NCBI GenBank assembly: GCA_004352715.1 | Contig: SCFE01000058.1 | Span: forward strand, 1,068,380 to 1,132,379 | DNA length: 64,000 bases | From: Hofstenia miamia | Taxonomy: Eukaryota; Xenacoelomorpha; Acoela | Direction of reading: 5' to 3' | Shown: positions 1-14,934 of the stretch, piece after piece | How the letters are laid out: each line of letters begins with the position of its first letter | How positions within the stretch are numbered: the first letter of the stretch is position 1 | Notes under the pieces: model-generated | The model's input: only the letters and a program-made list of their open reading frames with translations | Databases searched by the model: none | Told to the model about the DNA's origin: nothing | Position numbers and translations under genes: made by a program

Positions 1-214
1 TGGGGATCTTTGTTGAACAGATCTGTTAAAAGATTTTCAAGTTTATTTACATAGTTTTTAACCAAACTGTTAACAGATCTGTTAAACAAATTATAAATAT
101 GGTCATCATTGCATGTCTACAAAAATGAAATCAACTCGAAATGCTAAAAGTTTTATTGAACCACCCAAATCATATAATGATTCTCCAAGAAAAAATGGAA
201 TGCAAATTACTTAC
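1..214. other. ZMIZ intron, partial
   Basis: Intronic sequence downstream of exon 8 begins with the GTAAGT donor. It holds a perfect 16-bp palindrome (TTAACAGATCTGTTAA, 70-85) with a partial second copy of its core near 14-31. No exon is seen. Confidence 0.6.
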
Positions 215-367
215 ACATATGCATGCAGAAACGTTGAGCTGCAAAATATTTTCATCAAAGTTGCAGTAGGTTTTCACATAGAGTGGTTTTTGCGAAGACT
301 GCTTCGTAAGATCAACATCCACTATTTGATTGTTAATGGTTAATGCAACACTAGTTGGCCAGTGCAC
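215..367 (-). CDS. ZMIZ1: ZMIZ exon 8 (conserved block, second half)
   Basis: A symmetric phase 0-0 exon of 153 nt between TTTTAG and a consensus GTAAGT donor. It encodes HWPTSVALTIN, then QKPLYV and LQLNVSACIC, matching the ZMIZ segment NWPASVQVSVN, HKPLYL and IQITVTACCC in order. The next exon, expected to lead into the SP-RING, is beyond the left end of the window. Confidence 0.93.
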
Positions 368-3300
368 CTAAAATATATTGTTCAACATTCTTATTTTCAA
401 ATTAACGAAATTCTTAATATGTAAAAATGAACACTTTATACTCAATGGCCATCAGAATATGTCAAATCCATAATTTGCCAAATTTTATGCAGATTACATA
501 AATGTGCGGGTAAGCTTTCAATCCCACATTGTGAATTTTAAACAAGATCATTTTCCAAAAACAAATTATGAATAAAATTTTTAAAAATTTAGCATGCAAT
601 GAACGTGAATTGTGTTTGAAATTTAAAGAAAATTTCATCTTTGATACGAGAAAAATATTTTGAGTGAAGTTGAGTGAGGGTAATAATAACTTTTTGCCAG
701 ACAGGTGCCGCATTAAACAGTTCCACCCGCACATCACTAATACTAAAGGGGATTGTAACTTCATTCAAGAAAAAATAACGACGAAGTTTTGGATACAGAC
801 GACCCTCTCTTAGAGAAGTAAAGATATTCAAGTCGGTCTGTGAGAGAAAAATAGCAGCGATGAGGAGAAGCTCGGTGTTAGATGCAAGGTATTTTTTAGT
901 TTACCTTTCAATTTCTAAATGGTTTTCATCAAAATCTATTAATATTGCTTTCTTATTGTTTTATTACTAAATGGCATTTCCCATTAATTAATGCTAGATA
1001 TAGACCTTCAATTAAACAAATTGAAGTCAAACCAAAAAAAGTAACAAAATGCGACTTTAAGGTATTTTAATAAAAGTGTCTAAAAGCGATCAAAATGACC
1101 AATCACTTAAAAGTGGCCAAGTGGTAACCTTCAACTAAAGGAACAAATGATTAAAAATTTCACTAAAATGTTTAAATAGTAAACAAAAATGTGCATGTAA
1201 TAGGCATAGAAATATATAATTGGCAATTAAATAGAAAACGCTTCACTAACGTAATAAAATTGATTGTCATTAACATAGAATTTCCATGCAGCAAATAAAT
1301 GAAAGAGTAATGAAAATAACAAATTTGAGCGTAGCGCGGGGTACAACGACCCATTTTGTACATGTACATAATTAGGCCCGATTAAATGTTGACAGAGGGT
1401 ACAATTGTCCCTGACCTTACAGTTCCCGGGTCTCACAATATCAAAGAAATCTAAAAATAAAATACAAATGAGCATTCCAGGGAAAAATCTATACAAATGT
1501 GCCTTCCTGGCTTACTGAGCAGCAGAAGAGAATTCACTTATTAGTGCGTTTCATCCAGGGGTTTCAAATTTGTGTCTGTCGCGGGCCTAATTTTTTCTGA
1601 ACGGCCCTGTACATAATACAAGTGAATACAACGATAAGCATGTATAAATATAGACAAGACAATAAAATCAACGCAATAAAAATCGAATTTCCAGGGACTT
1701 CAAAACCAAAACAGCTTCAAAATTCCAGTTTTCCACACTGCACGGACACCCTTTCAAAGCGTAAACAAAATTCGAGAGGTGGATGATAATGCGATTCAAC
1801 AGTTACACGTTGCAATATTGAAAGTACTTGTAATTTGTTTAATAGCTGTATTGATAATAATAAACGCAGATGAAAATCTTTTAATAAATCAGCGAATTTC
1901 AAATCAATTATTCATGACTCTACTAATTGGCAGAAATGGAAGAGAAAGATTTATTCAATTGAATGAATACACTTTTCAAAAAGCCATTCGCAAATTTGCG
2001 CGCTTGGGGAAACTAACTTACCATAATTAAGAGGAAGTGCTTAATAACTTCGAGGTTTTAACTATTTGTTATTCATTTAATGAAACTTTCACGCCAGCTC
2101 CCAATTTGTCTTAGTGACTTTATTATTTTAACTTTCACTTTATTGGTACTCAAATCGGAGATGGACTTTAGCCGGGCTTGGGTCGAATTATTCGAAAAGA
2201 TGGGCCGCCGAAACTTACAAAAAAACTTACTATTATGCAACATTGCACGCAAGTCAACATAAATGCAGTGAATGCTGCCACATAAGTTATAAACAATGTT
2301 TTGAAAACTGAAATTTACATTTTGAAGTTTACATTAGTATGAAATACCTTTCTAAATATTAATTTAGGATCTTCAATTTCAGTGTGTAGATTTTATTCGA
2401 AGTTCACAATAAACCAAATTTTGGTGTACCAAACAAAAAATTAAACTCCATTTGTTGACAAGTAGTATAAAAATATGCAAAAAATTGGCAAAATTATAAA
2501 TAATTTAAACTGCCGTATTGGGCTTAGACACCAATTTCATAATTTGGGGATAAAATGCAGAGTCCATTTCACCCCTCAACCGGATTGTAATCTCTCAATG
2601 AAAACATGTACCTGGTAGACAAATACCTTAACCAATACTAAGTACTACGTCGGTATAGACTGAGAGTTGAAACTAAGTCCAAAAACACAAACCTGTTTGT
2701 GAGAGTCGTGGTAGCATGAGAACTGAAGATCAAGATCAGGTCTATCCCGCAATGTCTGGTAAATGGATGGCTTGATGGTAAATGTGTGATTACTGACGTT
2801 GAGATTGTGGGCTAGTTTGAATGGATGTAAAATGATACCATCTTTTACAGGGAATGTCAAACGCCGTTCATTCGAAGTTACTTCTAAATGGTATATTTGA
2901 AAATTTCATTGTCATAACTTAGTTAAACTGCAAATATATTTAAACTGTAAAAATATATTTAAAAAATATTTTCCACATCGTTAAATATTTAGATATCAAC
3001 ATGCTGGTGAACTGTAATTAAACAATTATATTTCTACTCCACAAATAAGATGTAGGTTTCTGCAGGTACTAGAATTGATTGATTCCAATTCTGTCACGCA
3101 GCAAGAAATTCTCAGGTCGAAATTGGCAACAAATTATGCGTAATATTCTGAATTCCAAGGTCCCAACTTCCTCATATATGGTCCCATAGATTTATCACCC
3201 CAGGCTTCAGGCCAATGGTATTCAGTAAATCGCACGAAGTTTAATCGGTGCCGAAGAACGGCAATAGTGTAAAGCAACAGTTCAATGTTTATCAAAAAAT

Positions 3301-6300
3301 CAGCACTGAATTTTTGAAATATTTGATTGAGAAACACCTTTTCAGCTTCCAAATATGAGTATAATGCTGGGACATTTACCCACGAAAAAAGGAAACATTT
3401 GAAATACAGCAATTAAAAAGTCGCAATACAGTGAACAGAATTCACTCGGCAGAAGAAATTTAATTCAAACCACAGTAAATCTCAAAGTATTGAAATTGAA
3501 AGACCTTAGAAGAAAATATAATCCAGCTACAAAGCATAGTGTTGAGAAATATCCACGTAAATCATGTATCATTCTAGTGATAAGGGAAAAATGTATTGTG
3601 GATGTTTCCTTATACGGAATTGATATTCAAATTTGGAAAGTATATAAAAGCAGCTAAACACCTAATTTTGAATTGAAATAGCTTAACTTAAGCGACAATA
3701 GGTTTAAAATTTATTCAAATGTATTTATTGATATGAAAATTCTAATAACACAATGTATTTATTAAACAATCATCTGCTAAAAATAAACAACACACATTAA
3801 AATAATGAATTGAAAATATTTTTATAAAAATGGAAAATTAATGGAATTTTTAATTTCGATGTTAATATATTAGAGTATTCATTGATAATTAGAAGCAGAA
3901 AAATAGATGGAAAGAAATTAAACGTATAAAAATTCCCCGCGTTTTAATTCCAAAAATGTAATCTGATTTAAAACTAAAGTTGTCTTGTATTGGGTTGGTT
4001 TGGTTGGATATTTTTTAGAGATAATAAAATCCAGTATAATAGAAAAGAATTAAAAGCATTATAATAATACCAAGAGGCAAAGGCTTTGAAATATTGATTT
4101 AGCAACAGCATTAATGTTTGATAAGCGGAGAACTGCAAACAAGCGTATAAAAATCAATGAATTTATTTCTCAATGATAAACGCGAGGCAATTAAAGCGGA
4201 AAGTGTTGGTGTGAGATATTTATAAAAAATAACAGTATTGAAAAGTGATAAGACACATTGATTGGAATTGTAAACTGTTTACATAACACTAGTCAACAAC
4301 GCTTCACAATATCAACTCTGTTTACATTCGCAATCTGTTAATAAAGAGCTGTGCGCTTGTGTTGGTAATATGACCCTATGATACAGATTCCATTTGACAA
4401 CAAGCACTAGGTGCTATTTACCAATTTCAATTATTTTTTGAAAGTTATAAATAAATTCATTGCGAATGAATAAAGCAAAATCAACCTTTTTTAACACTGT
4501 GAAGACAAGGAGCAGCATTTGGAGTAGACTTAAATACTTTCTCCTCGGAAGCAAAATTCTGTCGAGTAGTGGTATTACTAGGAGCATACGTTGGTACATC
4601 ATGGTGACCTTGAATTTCAAAACGACCGTCATGGTGAACTGTAACATTTGGTTGATTATCTGCACCCTATTTAGGTAAATTGATGGTATTAATAAAATTC
4701 AGAATTCAAATAGTTCACACATTTAATAATGAACAATATCTTAGTGGAATTCGTCAAATGTAAATTTCTAATGGAATTTCATTGATATATATAATTATGA
4801 TAAAAATTATTGCAAAAATACATGTAACAAACTATTTTTTATTACAGATATGCTGTTGAATTTTGTACATGATACATTTTTTTCGTGTGAAGATAAATTG
4901 AAAATACCTTTGAGATTGATAGATATTCTTTTTTCCATGTCCCTGTTTAAGTGACTATTAAACTTTTTCTATAAAAATATTTATTAAATACAAAATATAA
5001 AAGTAATAAGGTTTATGCACTATTCATGTGCTGATATTTCTAAAATTGCAGAGCAGAAGTCAAAATTTGCAGAAATAATAAACATTTTACACCAAACCAA
5101 AAAAATTTTTAATGGGTCCCTAAACAAGAGCATGGAACAATAAATGCGCATCTAATCGAAAAAATCAATTAAACATAAAATGCATAAGAAAAAATGTATC
5201 CTGGTATTATTCGACAGCATATTTTGCAATCAGGAGAAAAATACTATATTACATGTACTGCTTCAATACCTTTGAGCATAACTATATCTAGAAAATTTAA
5301 CTAACAATATTTGTTCCTTACTACGTGCCACTATTAAATCAATATATTTATAGAATATCATATTTATATTCTGCCAAAAGAAAAGCGCTATCTAAATGCA
5401 TAAATAATTAAGTTCCTTAGTTTATGTATCACATTTGAATTTAGCAATAATTTTCAGAAATTTCCGTCATTATTATTCTCAAACAACAGATACCCATTAA
5501 TAAAATTTCTAATTACCTATTTATTTTTTTTCTACTTCATAAGCATTAAAACTTTAAAACCCCCAAAGTTTGTCTCATTCGTATTAGAGGGTTGTTAAGG
5601 CTTAGAGAGCATAGCATTCGAATGGCATAAATTGAGGCTAAGTGAAAAACGCATTGTTACATATGAACCCTAAAAGCTTTCATTGAAGAGACAAGCTTAA
5701 TTGTTGTTTGACACCTAGTAGAGTAAATATTTAACAAGCAATTGGATTTATTAAACCAAAGTTAAAGGCCATGCAGAAAATGAGAAACTGTATAAGAATA
5801 GTTAAACACCAAACTGGAAAGGAATTGCTAAATATTATCAATTCTTGTAAACTCAAAATCCACAGCAGGTATGTAATTATTATAAACAACAAGGCGCGAG
5901 CTACACTTAGAAAATTATATAAATCCTGTAAACCGATAATCCATTGATCTGTTTTCCAATCCCCCCATAAAACATAATTATTAAATAGTGAGCAAGATGA
6001 CATCTTGGGTCTTAAGGCGTAATAACTAATACAATCACAGGCACTGTTGTGTATATCAACAAAAGGTGAAAGTACTTTGAAAAGAGGATCTTGTGATCAA
6101 AACATTGAATTGGGTAAAGTTAATTGCGCAACAGCCACAATGTCTAACTTGTGAATTAGTTAGTATATGCATTTATGCAAATGCATAACCAACAAGGCTG
6201 GACATATACATGTAATATATTGGCCTGATGAATAACTTGGATAGTGCTAAAATTATAAGTAAATTTACAATGTTTCTGGTAATGCATGAGAGAAAGTCAT

Positions 6301-9300
6301 TAAAATTTAAAGTTGACTTTGACAATTCAACAAGATTAATGCAATATTTTTTTAAGAGGTGGCAAAAGCTAAACGGTTAGAGCTAATTCAGTTGATCAAA
6401 TAGGAAAACGGAGAAATTTCAGTGTTGATTACACAACTTAGTTATCAGATTTGAAGATCATTACCATACTTAAAAATACATTCCAAAAGTTAAAATCATA
6501 ATGTCTTTTTTGTTGTGAACTCAATTTTCATTGAATGACCTTATATAAAGAATCCCAAAAAATACTTATTCAAGATCAATATTCATGGGTTAAAAAGAGC
6601 ACACAATTTATTGTAAAAAATTTGGTATTTTCAAAAAAATTTTCATTAATGCAACCAGAAGTTTCTTAAATTCGGATATACAAAATTGATAGAATCCTAT
6701 TATTATAAGGAATTTTGGATGAGTTTTGTAAACGATATAAAGTTTTCGAAAATAAAAAGTTTTTGATATTTAGCAATAGTTGACTTTATTTCTCAAAATT
6801 ATTCAGACAAACATACAAATTAATATTGGCAATAAATTTCAAATATTTCAGAAGAGTTTTGGAACACCAGAAAGAGGAAGGGCTCCTTTTCTTGAAAATG
6901 TGTCCACGTTTGGTATATATTTAAAACAAAGAATAATTTTGCAGCGAAGATATACACGAAATTGGAGAATATAAATGACTTTTGTCGCAAAGTTTGTTAT
7001 AGGAACTTGATATCTATTTTTTAACAAAGTAAGACAATTCAAAGGTAGATACAAACTTAAATTTGAAATAAAATATCTAAGTACTAGTGCCCTGAGGACT
7101 ACCGCAATGTCATTAATTACATCGATATTGTGGATAAAAAAGAAGAATAAGCTACTAAAACTGTAAGTTTAACACCGAATAGAAATAATTTTTTTCTAAA
7201 CTTACTCTGTATTTGTTCTCCAAAAAGTGGTTGTTGTTGTAATGAGTTATTGTGGATGTTGGAAGGTGTTGTTTTTGAGGCAATTGATTGGGAGCTGGCA
7301 GGGGTTGCTGTGCCGGATATGAATGTGGCTAAACAAAAACCATAAAATATATAGATAAACTTTTTTTAAATAATTTTAAATCAAATATCAATAATTGAGA
7401 ATAACGTATGATCTTCACAAAATTCTGCACAAGATGTGATAACTGAAATCAGCGACGTTAAATTGACCAAGCATGCAATTTAAGCCTTATCATGCACTTT
7501 TTTTATTTTATACCAACAGTGTTATATCCAACCTAAGAAACGTTATACATTCCCAATAGATCAAAAGGAAGAAACATACTGTAAACCACAGTACAATGGC
7601 TGTTTTAATCTATATAATTAATAAATAAGTACACCAGAAAATAATTATTCAGAAATGGAAAACAAACAAAACAGCTCAAAACATTTAAAAATAAAAGATC
7701 TGTATAGCAAAACATGTACATGAAGGGGATGTGATAGTGACGAGGACATAAATACAATGTACCATAAAGTTAAAGTAGGCAAATAAATCTTAAATTGGTT
7801 TTACAATTGAACAGTTTTTATTGGAAAGAAGATAGCCGTTAGCGAGCAACGCATTATTAGCCAATCAGATCTCATTAAATTCAAAGAATCACTCAATCTA
7901 CCAAAATGAATTAGGCAATTGAATTGTTTGGGTAGTAAGAGAAATAGAGTAGAAAATGAGCTGGAGAGACAATAACTAGTTAGAGCTTTTAAAATTACAA
8001 CTTCAATTACTCTCAAATAGTTTACACTTGAGTAAGTCAACGTATTTCGCGAGCAAAAATCTTCACCATTCATGTTAATTATATCTAAGTAGTAATTTTC
8101 TACGAAACAAAATGAGAATAACGACAAGGAATTCAGCTACCAGCCTAGACATCGCTATCGCAAATCATAATAATTCAAAATCAATTAAGCGCGTGATAAT
8201 GAACATCGGATGATTCACAATGATAAGAAATTTACTTTGTTCTAAATCCAATGACTCTGAAGAGATTTGAGAAGTAAGTAATTTATAAGCATTTTAAATC
8301 TCTTGTTCTGATGAAGTAAATAAACCGAGAAGAAATTAAAAACATGTTGAATCGAAATCTATAACTAAGCTTTCATTAAGACTACTACCTATACATTGTT
8401 GAAATGTAATATGTTCATTTCTTAGTTATTACGGGACAGAATCTCCACCCAGAGATTTTAACCAGAATTAGTGAGATTAAAGGTTCTGGAGCTGGATAAT
8501 AAACTAAAAACGTACTGTTTTTTTCTAATATAGTATATAATGGGCTTGATTGCTTTATATTTTTTCCAATGATTTAACATAAAAATGAAAAAATAAGATG
8601 AAAATGAATTGGTAAATTCGGTCAAATTTTGTCAACCAGTAAATTTACGACGCGAAAAAATGGTAAAAACTTTAATTTTTCAATTCAAATTTCTAAAGAA
8701 CTATGAATGCTATTAAAACAAAAAATATTCAATAAAACACTAGTAAATGCGAATATCTCCATTTTTTCGGTAACAGACTGAATTTACTTGTGCGGTAATG
8801 CAGACGGTTAAACGCGGCAATAAGGGTTTCGTCAAATTTCCCTCTATTTTCACAGGATGATTTTCAGCGTTTCATTGTAGAGCATTTTTCAACATGGCCA
8901 AATCTATCAAACTTTTTTCGACTGCTGTGTTAATAATTGGCCATAAATTGTGAATTGGGAATGATCAAGACTAGTTGGTGACCATTTAATTCTTTGAGCT
9001 TTATTGTCTGACATCCACATTGTCGTTTTTCGCAATGTATGCGTCCATGCACCATATTGCGAGAATATCCTCTCATTCAAAAATAATCGTCTTAGCATAT
9101 GGCAGGAAGTCCTCTATAATCTGTATATATTTCTCGGAATCAATATACTCTAACAAAGTTATGTAGGGTATTTCTAGAACGTGACCCCTCCCTAAATATA
9201 ACTAGGGGCAAAAGGTGGTATCATATTTCCTACAGTACTGCAAGATTTACACCATAATTTTGTAATGCTTTAGTGTAGAATAAGCTTGTTCGTGATGAAC

Positions 9301-12300
9301 ACAATCTCTTACAGAAAACCTTGCATGCAAAATCTTAGGTTTTTCTGTACATTTTCTCCCGACAAGTCCAGGTTTCTTCTTAGTTTCTTTCCGTAGTCTG
9401 CACTTTTGTATGGTTCTTTCTTATAGAGACTAAGCGATTGTCCTGCAAATTCCTTTTGATGCCCTTTGACGATGTTGAGGAGTTTCTGATAACAATAGAA
9501 ATAACGAAAATCGGCTTACAAAATTCCAAAATTAGTTTCCAAACTTCACGTAAAGATTTGAAAACACGTCTTAAACACGCAAAAAATATCTGTTGCACAT
9601 CTATATTATTATCTACTTACAAGAAATTAGCAATATTTTGAGATTTGATCCCTAGAAATCAGTTTAGGCATATCGACCATTTTCGGACGCGGAGTATAAT
9701 ACGTCCGATTCCTTCTCTACCTTCACCTCATTTCCTGAATGCAGATTTAGATATAATACACACAGATATCATATTTATATGAAATATCGCAGAGCTCATT
9801 TTTTTTAAATAAAAAAACTAGGATGAAAAAAATGAAATACCTTTTGTGGATGATATTGCTGGTATGTGGGCTTCTGACCAGGTAAATTTGAGGCCATTGG
9901 AGGGTATGACGGATGCTGCTGCATTTGCATAGCATTAATGTTGGGAGGACCACGAGATGTGATATTTGAAGGAACGACATGCCGATGCTGAAAAATGATT
10001 GGGTTAAGAATCACAAATTGTTTATAAAATCAACTCATTTGTATAACATACATAGCATCGAAAGGTTTACAAATATTCAAATAAAGAAAATAAAAATAAA
10101 AATATTAAAAATTTCCAACTTTATTTTGAAAGGGGATTAAAATTAAAAGTTTAATAAAATTATAAGATGGATAGAAAGCTTTAAATGTGAACCACAATGT
10201 AAACAACTGCAAACACATTAATAGTTGTTAACAGCAAAGAAAGTCAGTTGACCCACAATAAACAATGCGCGCTTTGCAGTGAATGGAAGACAAGCAGTGG
10301 GCGTGAGTGCAATAGGAAGACCGAAGTAAACATTTTAATAATGCCTGGGAATTTTGGTCGCACTAGAATGACAGAAGAACCTAATTTGAGCGCTGCAAAA
10401 GTGTTGATTTATAAATCGGAGAGAAGCATAATAGAATTTTTTAATAAAGTGCTTTGACTATTCTATTACGTAATCATTAGCCGTGGAATTGCATTGAAAA
10501 TGAAAAAGTACATCGACTGTTAGCACGAAACGCCAAGGCCAATGCTGAATATGTTTATCATTAAAAAGAAACTTATCAGACGTAAAGAGGTGACTTGTGT
10601 AATTGTAGTAATCAGTTAGCTAAAATGGTGAATCCCAAGAAACTGACATTATAGGAAACCTGTTGTAGAGATTCACTTAATATTAAACAGTTTAGCATCA
10701 TATTAAAAAGAAAGCAGTTTTTCCACATTTGCAAACAATTTTCTTCAAGTCTATTATAAAATTTGGACATCGCAAAGCATTGACACATCTATTGGTGAAT
10801 GAAATTTTGAAAATTTGTACTAAGTTGTATTGCTGTGGCTGAAATACTGGAAAATGCTTACAATTTTTCTTTGAAAACTTCGATTTTTTAAAAAGGTAAA
10901 ATTCTCTCCACACCTAATGTCAAAAAATCAGAAAGTTTAAAGTCTATGGGAGCAAAAACTAACAGTAACTGTTATTTTATGTAGATAGACCAACCAAAAT
11001 CATTGATGCTTCTATATTCGAAAACTGAAGAAATTATACACTGGATTGAAACGACGAGTAATTCCCGATTATGAATCAAAACCCAGCAGTACTCGTAGCT
11101 TACTCAGCATATCAGAATCTTTGCAATAACAATAGAACATCTTTAAAATAATTTTACATTTATACATAACTGTTTAACTATATTCTTCAGAAGGGGGGGA
11201 TAAATTTACCCCCAAGCTAATGTTTAGTAATAACTTTTAAACTAGTTTTACACATTCGGTGAAAATTTTAGGGTGAAAGCATTTTTTTGTCAAGGAATTA
11301 GGACTATTTTGTCAATGATGATTGACATTTTTTTTAATATAGAAATATAAAAATAACTAGACAAAAACAAAAAAATGCTGACATCAGCATTGATAACTAC
11401 AAATTAATATGCCTTAATTTATTAACATTAGAAACCTCTTAGCATTTTAACAATTTTTTTGCAAAAAAATGCTGATGTCAGCAAAAATGTCTGGTTAAAA
11501 ATTATATATGGAAATATTTCAAACTTTTATCCCATATTACCTTTGTGCCAAACGTCATGACAATAGCATTCAGATATCAAATATACACCTTAGGGTAGTT
11601 TCACCCCCCCTTGTGTAATCAACGTACATAATAAAGGTTGTGAGGATTAGGGTTAAAGCCAATAAGCATTTTTCAGGGCAAGGAATGTATTAAATATATG
11701 TGAGAGTGATACAATACGATTGCTTTGCAATGTTGCTTAAACATTGTCGTTGTTGATTCCTTGAACATATTTCCAACGAATAAAAATTTCAAAAAATAGT
11801 TTAAAATACCAAAGGCAATTTTTGATTNNNNNNNNNNNNNNNNNNNNNCAGGGCAAGGAATGTATTAAATATATGTGAGAGTGATACAATACGATTGCTT
11901 TGCAATGTTGCTTAAACATTGTCGTTGTTGATTCCTTGAACATATTTCCAACGAATAAAAATTTCAAAAAATAGTTTAAAATACCAAAGGCAATTTTTGA
12001 TTTAAAGAAATTTCTCTTTGAGAGTGAAAATTGTCAATGGAATTCTTAGCATAAAGATAATCCCAATAAAAGATAAAATTAATATGAAAATAATTTTATT
12101 CATGTAAACTACATACAGCCCACACAAAATACGTCAAAATTAAGTTGCTGGCAGATTGCGTCACAAGAACATCTGTTAATTTAAATTCGTTCTAAACAGC
12201 TCAATAATTCAAAGAATGGGGAGAATTTTAGCGCTCAATAACAAAAATATGTAATTACTACTAGAAATCCTCATACAATGAAACTGAACTTTACTTCAAA

Positions 12301-14897
12301 ACGAGAAACAGTTTGATAACACTAGTCATTATTTCTAGAATAGACCAATAGAAAGCTCTACAGATGGAAATATAATATTAGTGAAAATATAATTGCAAAA
12401 CAAGTTCGCAGATCACTGGTTCATGAAGCAATTTTGAAATTTGAAATTCTCACAATACTTATAATGTTAGCATACTATTTAAAAAAATTATCAAAAGATG
12501 CAAACTTCGCTTTAAGCGTCAAGGCAAAGGCAAAGTCTGACATTTCCAATTAAAAAACAATTCTTACTTTGAAGTAACACTTTTCATGTTAGCCCCTCTA
12601 AAAACTAAATGTATATCATAGAAATAATGAAGGTTATTTGAGAAAATTTCCTTTTTGCAAACCACTACTTTTGAGCAGCAGAGCGTTCTGGGCGGACTGA
12701 ATCAGAATACGGGAAGGGAAGAAATACTAAAAATTACCATATGATTGTGAATTCCTTTTAATAAAATGTTTTACTCAACAATATAGGAAATTATGTGATA
12801 GAAAGTGGACGACATGGTTTTTTGTCCAAGATTCCAATAGATCAACCCGATTCGGACTGCTAAAAACTAGCCAGCCTACAACTCTAGCCTTGTATCATAA
12901 CCTATTTAAAAAATTACTATAATTATGTAGTGCTACTTAATGTCTCAGTAAACATGATGGATACATAAAATTTGTATAAATCATACATTGAAATACGAGG
13001 CGTAAATAATAATAGCGTTCAAATTAACAAAACCTTACTCCTAATGTGCGATATATATATTATAACAAAGGCCTAGAAAAGATAAATTTAGCAGCCTTCC
13101 ATTCACGTAATCAATCTTGTGACACAAGAAAACTCATAATCTTAGTAATATTTTTCTCAAGATACAATAAACAGTTAAAAATGATTTAAAAGTTGGATTG
13201 ACTTTATTCGTTTCAAAATAATTGTGGAAATAAATTCTCTTTATAACAGGGTTGTCTGGAAAATGATGCTAATGATGTAACAGCTGTTGTAAGATTTCAT
13301 GCAAGTAATTGCCAATCGAATATTAATAATAAATAGATTGACTACTTTTGCGTCAGTGTACCGCCGCAGTAGATTGACGTGAGTTTACAGCCAGCGAAAT
13401 ATCATCCATTATTTACTCAACACGACACATTTTACTGTGAGCAATTAGTAAATACACCATAATGAATCTCAAACAAAGCTTACGATGATGACCTTCAATT
13501 GGAGTAGCACATAAGCCTCCGAAGGAAAAACCACAACTTGCTTAAGTTACGGCCATTTTCTTTGTGATTCAACATTCATAAATGCGCACTGAGGTTAGCT
13601 ACTGTATCAATAACACCTATTCTAGAATTTATGAAAAAATTTAGCTTCAAAATCTCAATTTTCTAGTTGTTAGGAGTTTTGAATGATTTTTGTGTCTTAA
13701 GTCACTACAAACTGTGCAATATCATGCACAATTCCAAACAAGATTGATTTAATTTATAAAATTATTAAACAGTTCAGGTACATGTAAATGCAGTTGGAAC
13801 TTCTCCCAATTTTTTTGCAGTGGTAGAGCGTGTTGTCCTTGTTATAGAAATTAAAAGCTGCACAAACCAAACTAAACATAGGATATAAAAAAGTTCGTAG
13901 AATTTACACGTTTACATAAAAAACATAATCCGCAAATTTCTAACAATATTCCTTTTCCCCATATAAAACATATTGCATAGAATATTGCAAAAGTATTTTT
14001 TCCTAGATGTAATGGTTAACCAAACAGATGGAATTTTGCGTCGAGGTGCACTTTGCAAAAAATTCATAGAAAGTTTTCAAGGAGGTTTATGTGTCGTGAT
14101 TTTTCATCAAATGCTTGGACAATATGAGACTGTATAAAATCATAATTAAAAGGTGTGAGGCCTACAATATTCATTCAGAGAATTCTGAAAATCTAATATA
14201 CTGAGATGTTGGTAAATTTTCGTTTTTAGTGTTTTTTATACTAACAATAGTATTTCGCTATTCTTAGGTTCAAAAATAAAGGTGATATAGATACGGTTGA
14301 AGAGTGCTATTTGATTTCAAAATATATAAAATACTTGACTTGTTAAAATCGATTAAGAAAATTTTGTTTTTCATAACTCCCGCTGCTTAAGTTTTGTGTG
14401 TATGAAAATTTTACCCCCTTCAAATAATTATACTCCAACTCCGATTCTCTCTTGTAAATACAATGTGACCTGCAGAAATTTAAGAATCATGTTAGAATAT
14501 TTTTAGGCACATATTGACTAAATCACTAAGGCTTCGCTCGATTTATGTAATGCTTATAAAAAAAAGAGATTGCATGAGCATATGTCAAACTTTGAAAAAA
14601 ATCTAAAATATAAAAGCCAGTGCGAAATTTATTTTTTCTATGCTTCTAAAGCAGAATAAAAGTCAATATTAGCCTGAATTTTGAGGAGACCAGTAAAAAA
14701 TATATATATATNNNNNNNNNNNNNNNNNNNNNNNNNNNNNNNNNNNNNNNNNNNNNNNNNNNNNNNNNNNNNNNNNNNNNNNNNNNNNNNNNNNNNNNNN
14801 NNNNNNNNNNNNNNNNNNNNNNNNNNNNNNNNNNNNAATAAAAGTAAATATTAGCCTGAATTTTATATATATATATAATTGAATCAAATATGGAATG

Positions 14898-14934
<37 letters not shown>

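Larger units (their letters stand above)
368..2692. other. ZMIZ intron between exons 7 and 8
   Basis: This 2.3-kb intron holds a MITE-like element at 749-1132, an 11-bp inverted pair (AATTAGGCCCG near 1370 and its complement near 1583) and one copy of a dispersed repeat near 2120-2560. The short open frames here are not supported as genes. Confidence 0.7.

Noticed and set aside
4414-4665. 83-codon minus-strand frame overlapping ZMIZ exon 6.
   Set aside because: It does not join the neighbouring exons in phase; the alternative register does.
10248-10457. 69-codon plus-strand frame with CALC motif.
   Set aside because: Lies within a ZMIZ intron on the other strand, without promoter, splice or domain support.
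13815-13865. tRNA-like GTGGTAGAGCG segment.
   Set aside because: Resembles a D-arm but no acceptor stem, anticodon stem or T-arm can be paired around it.
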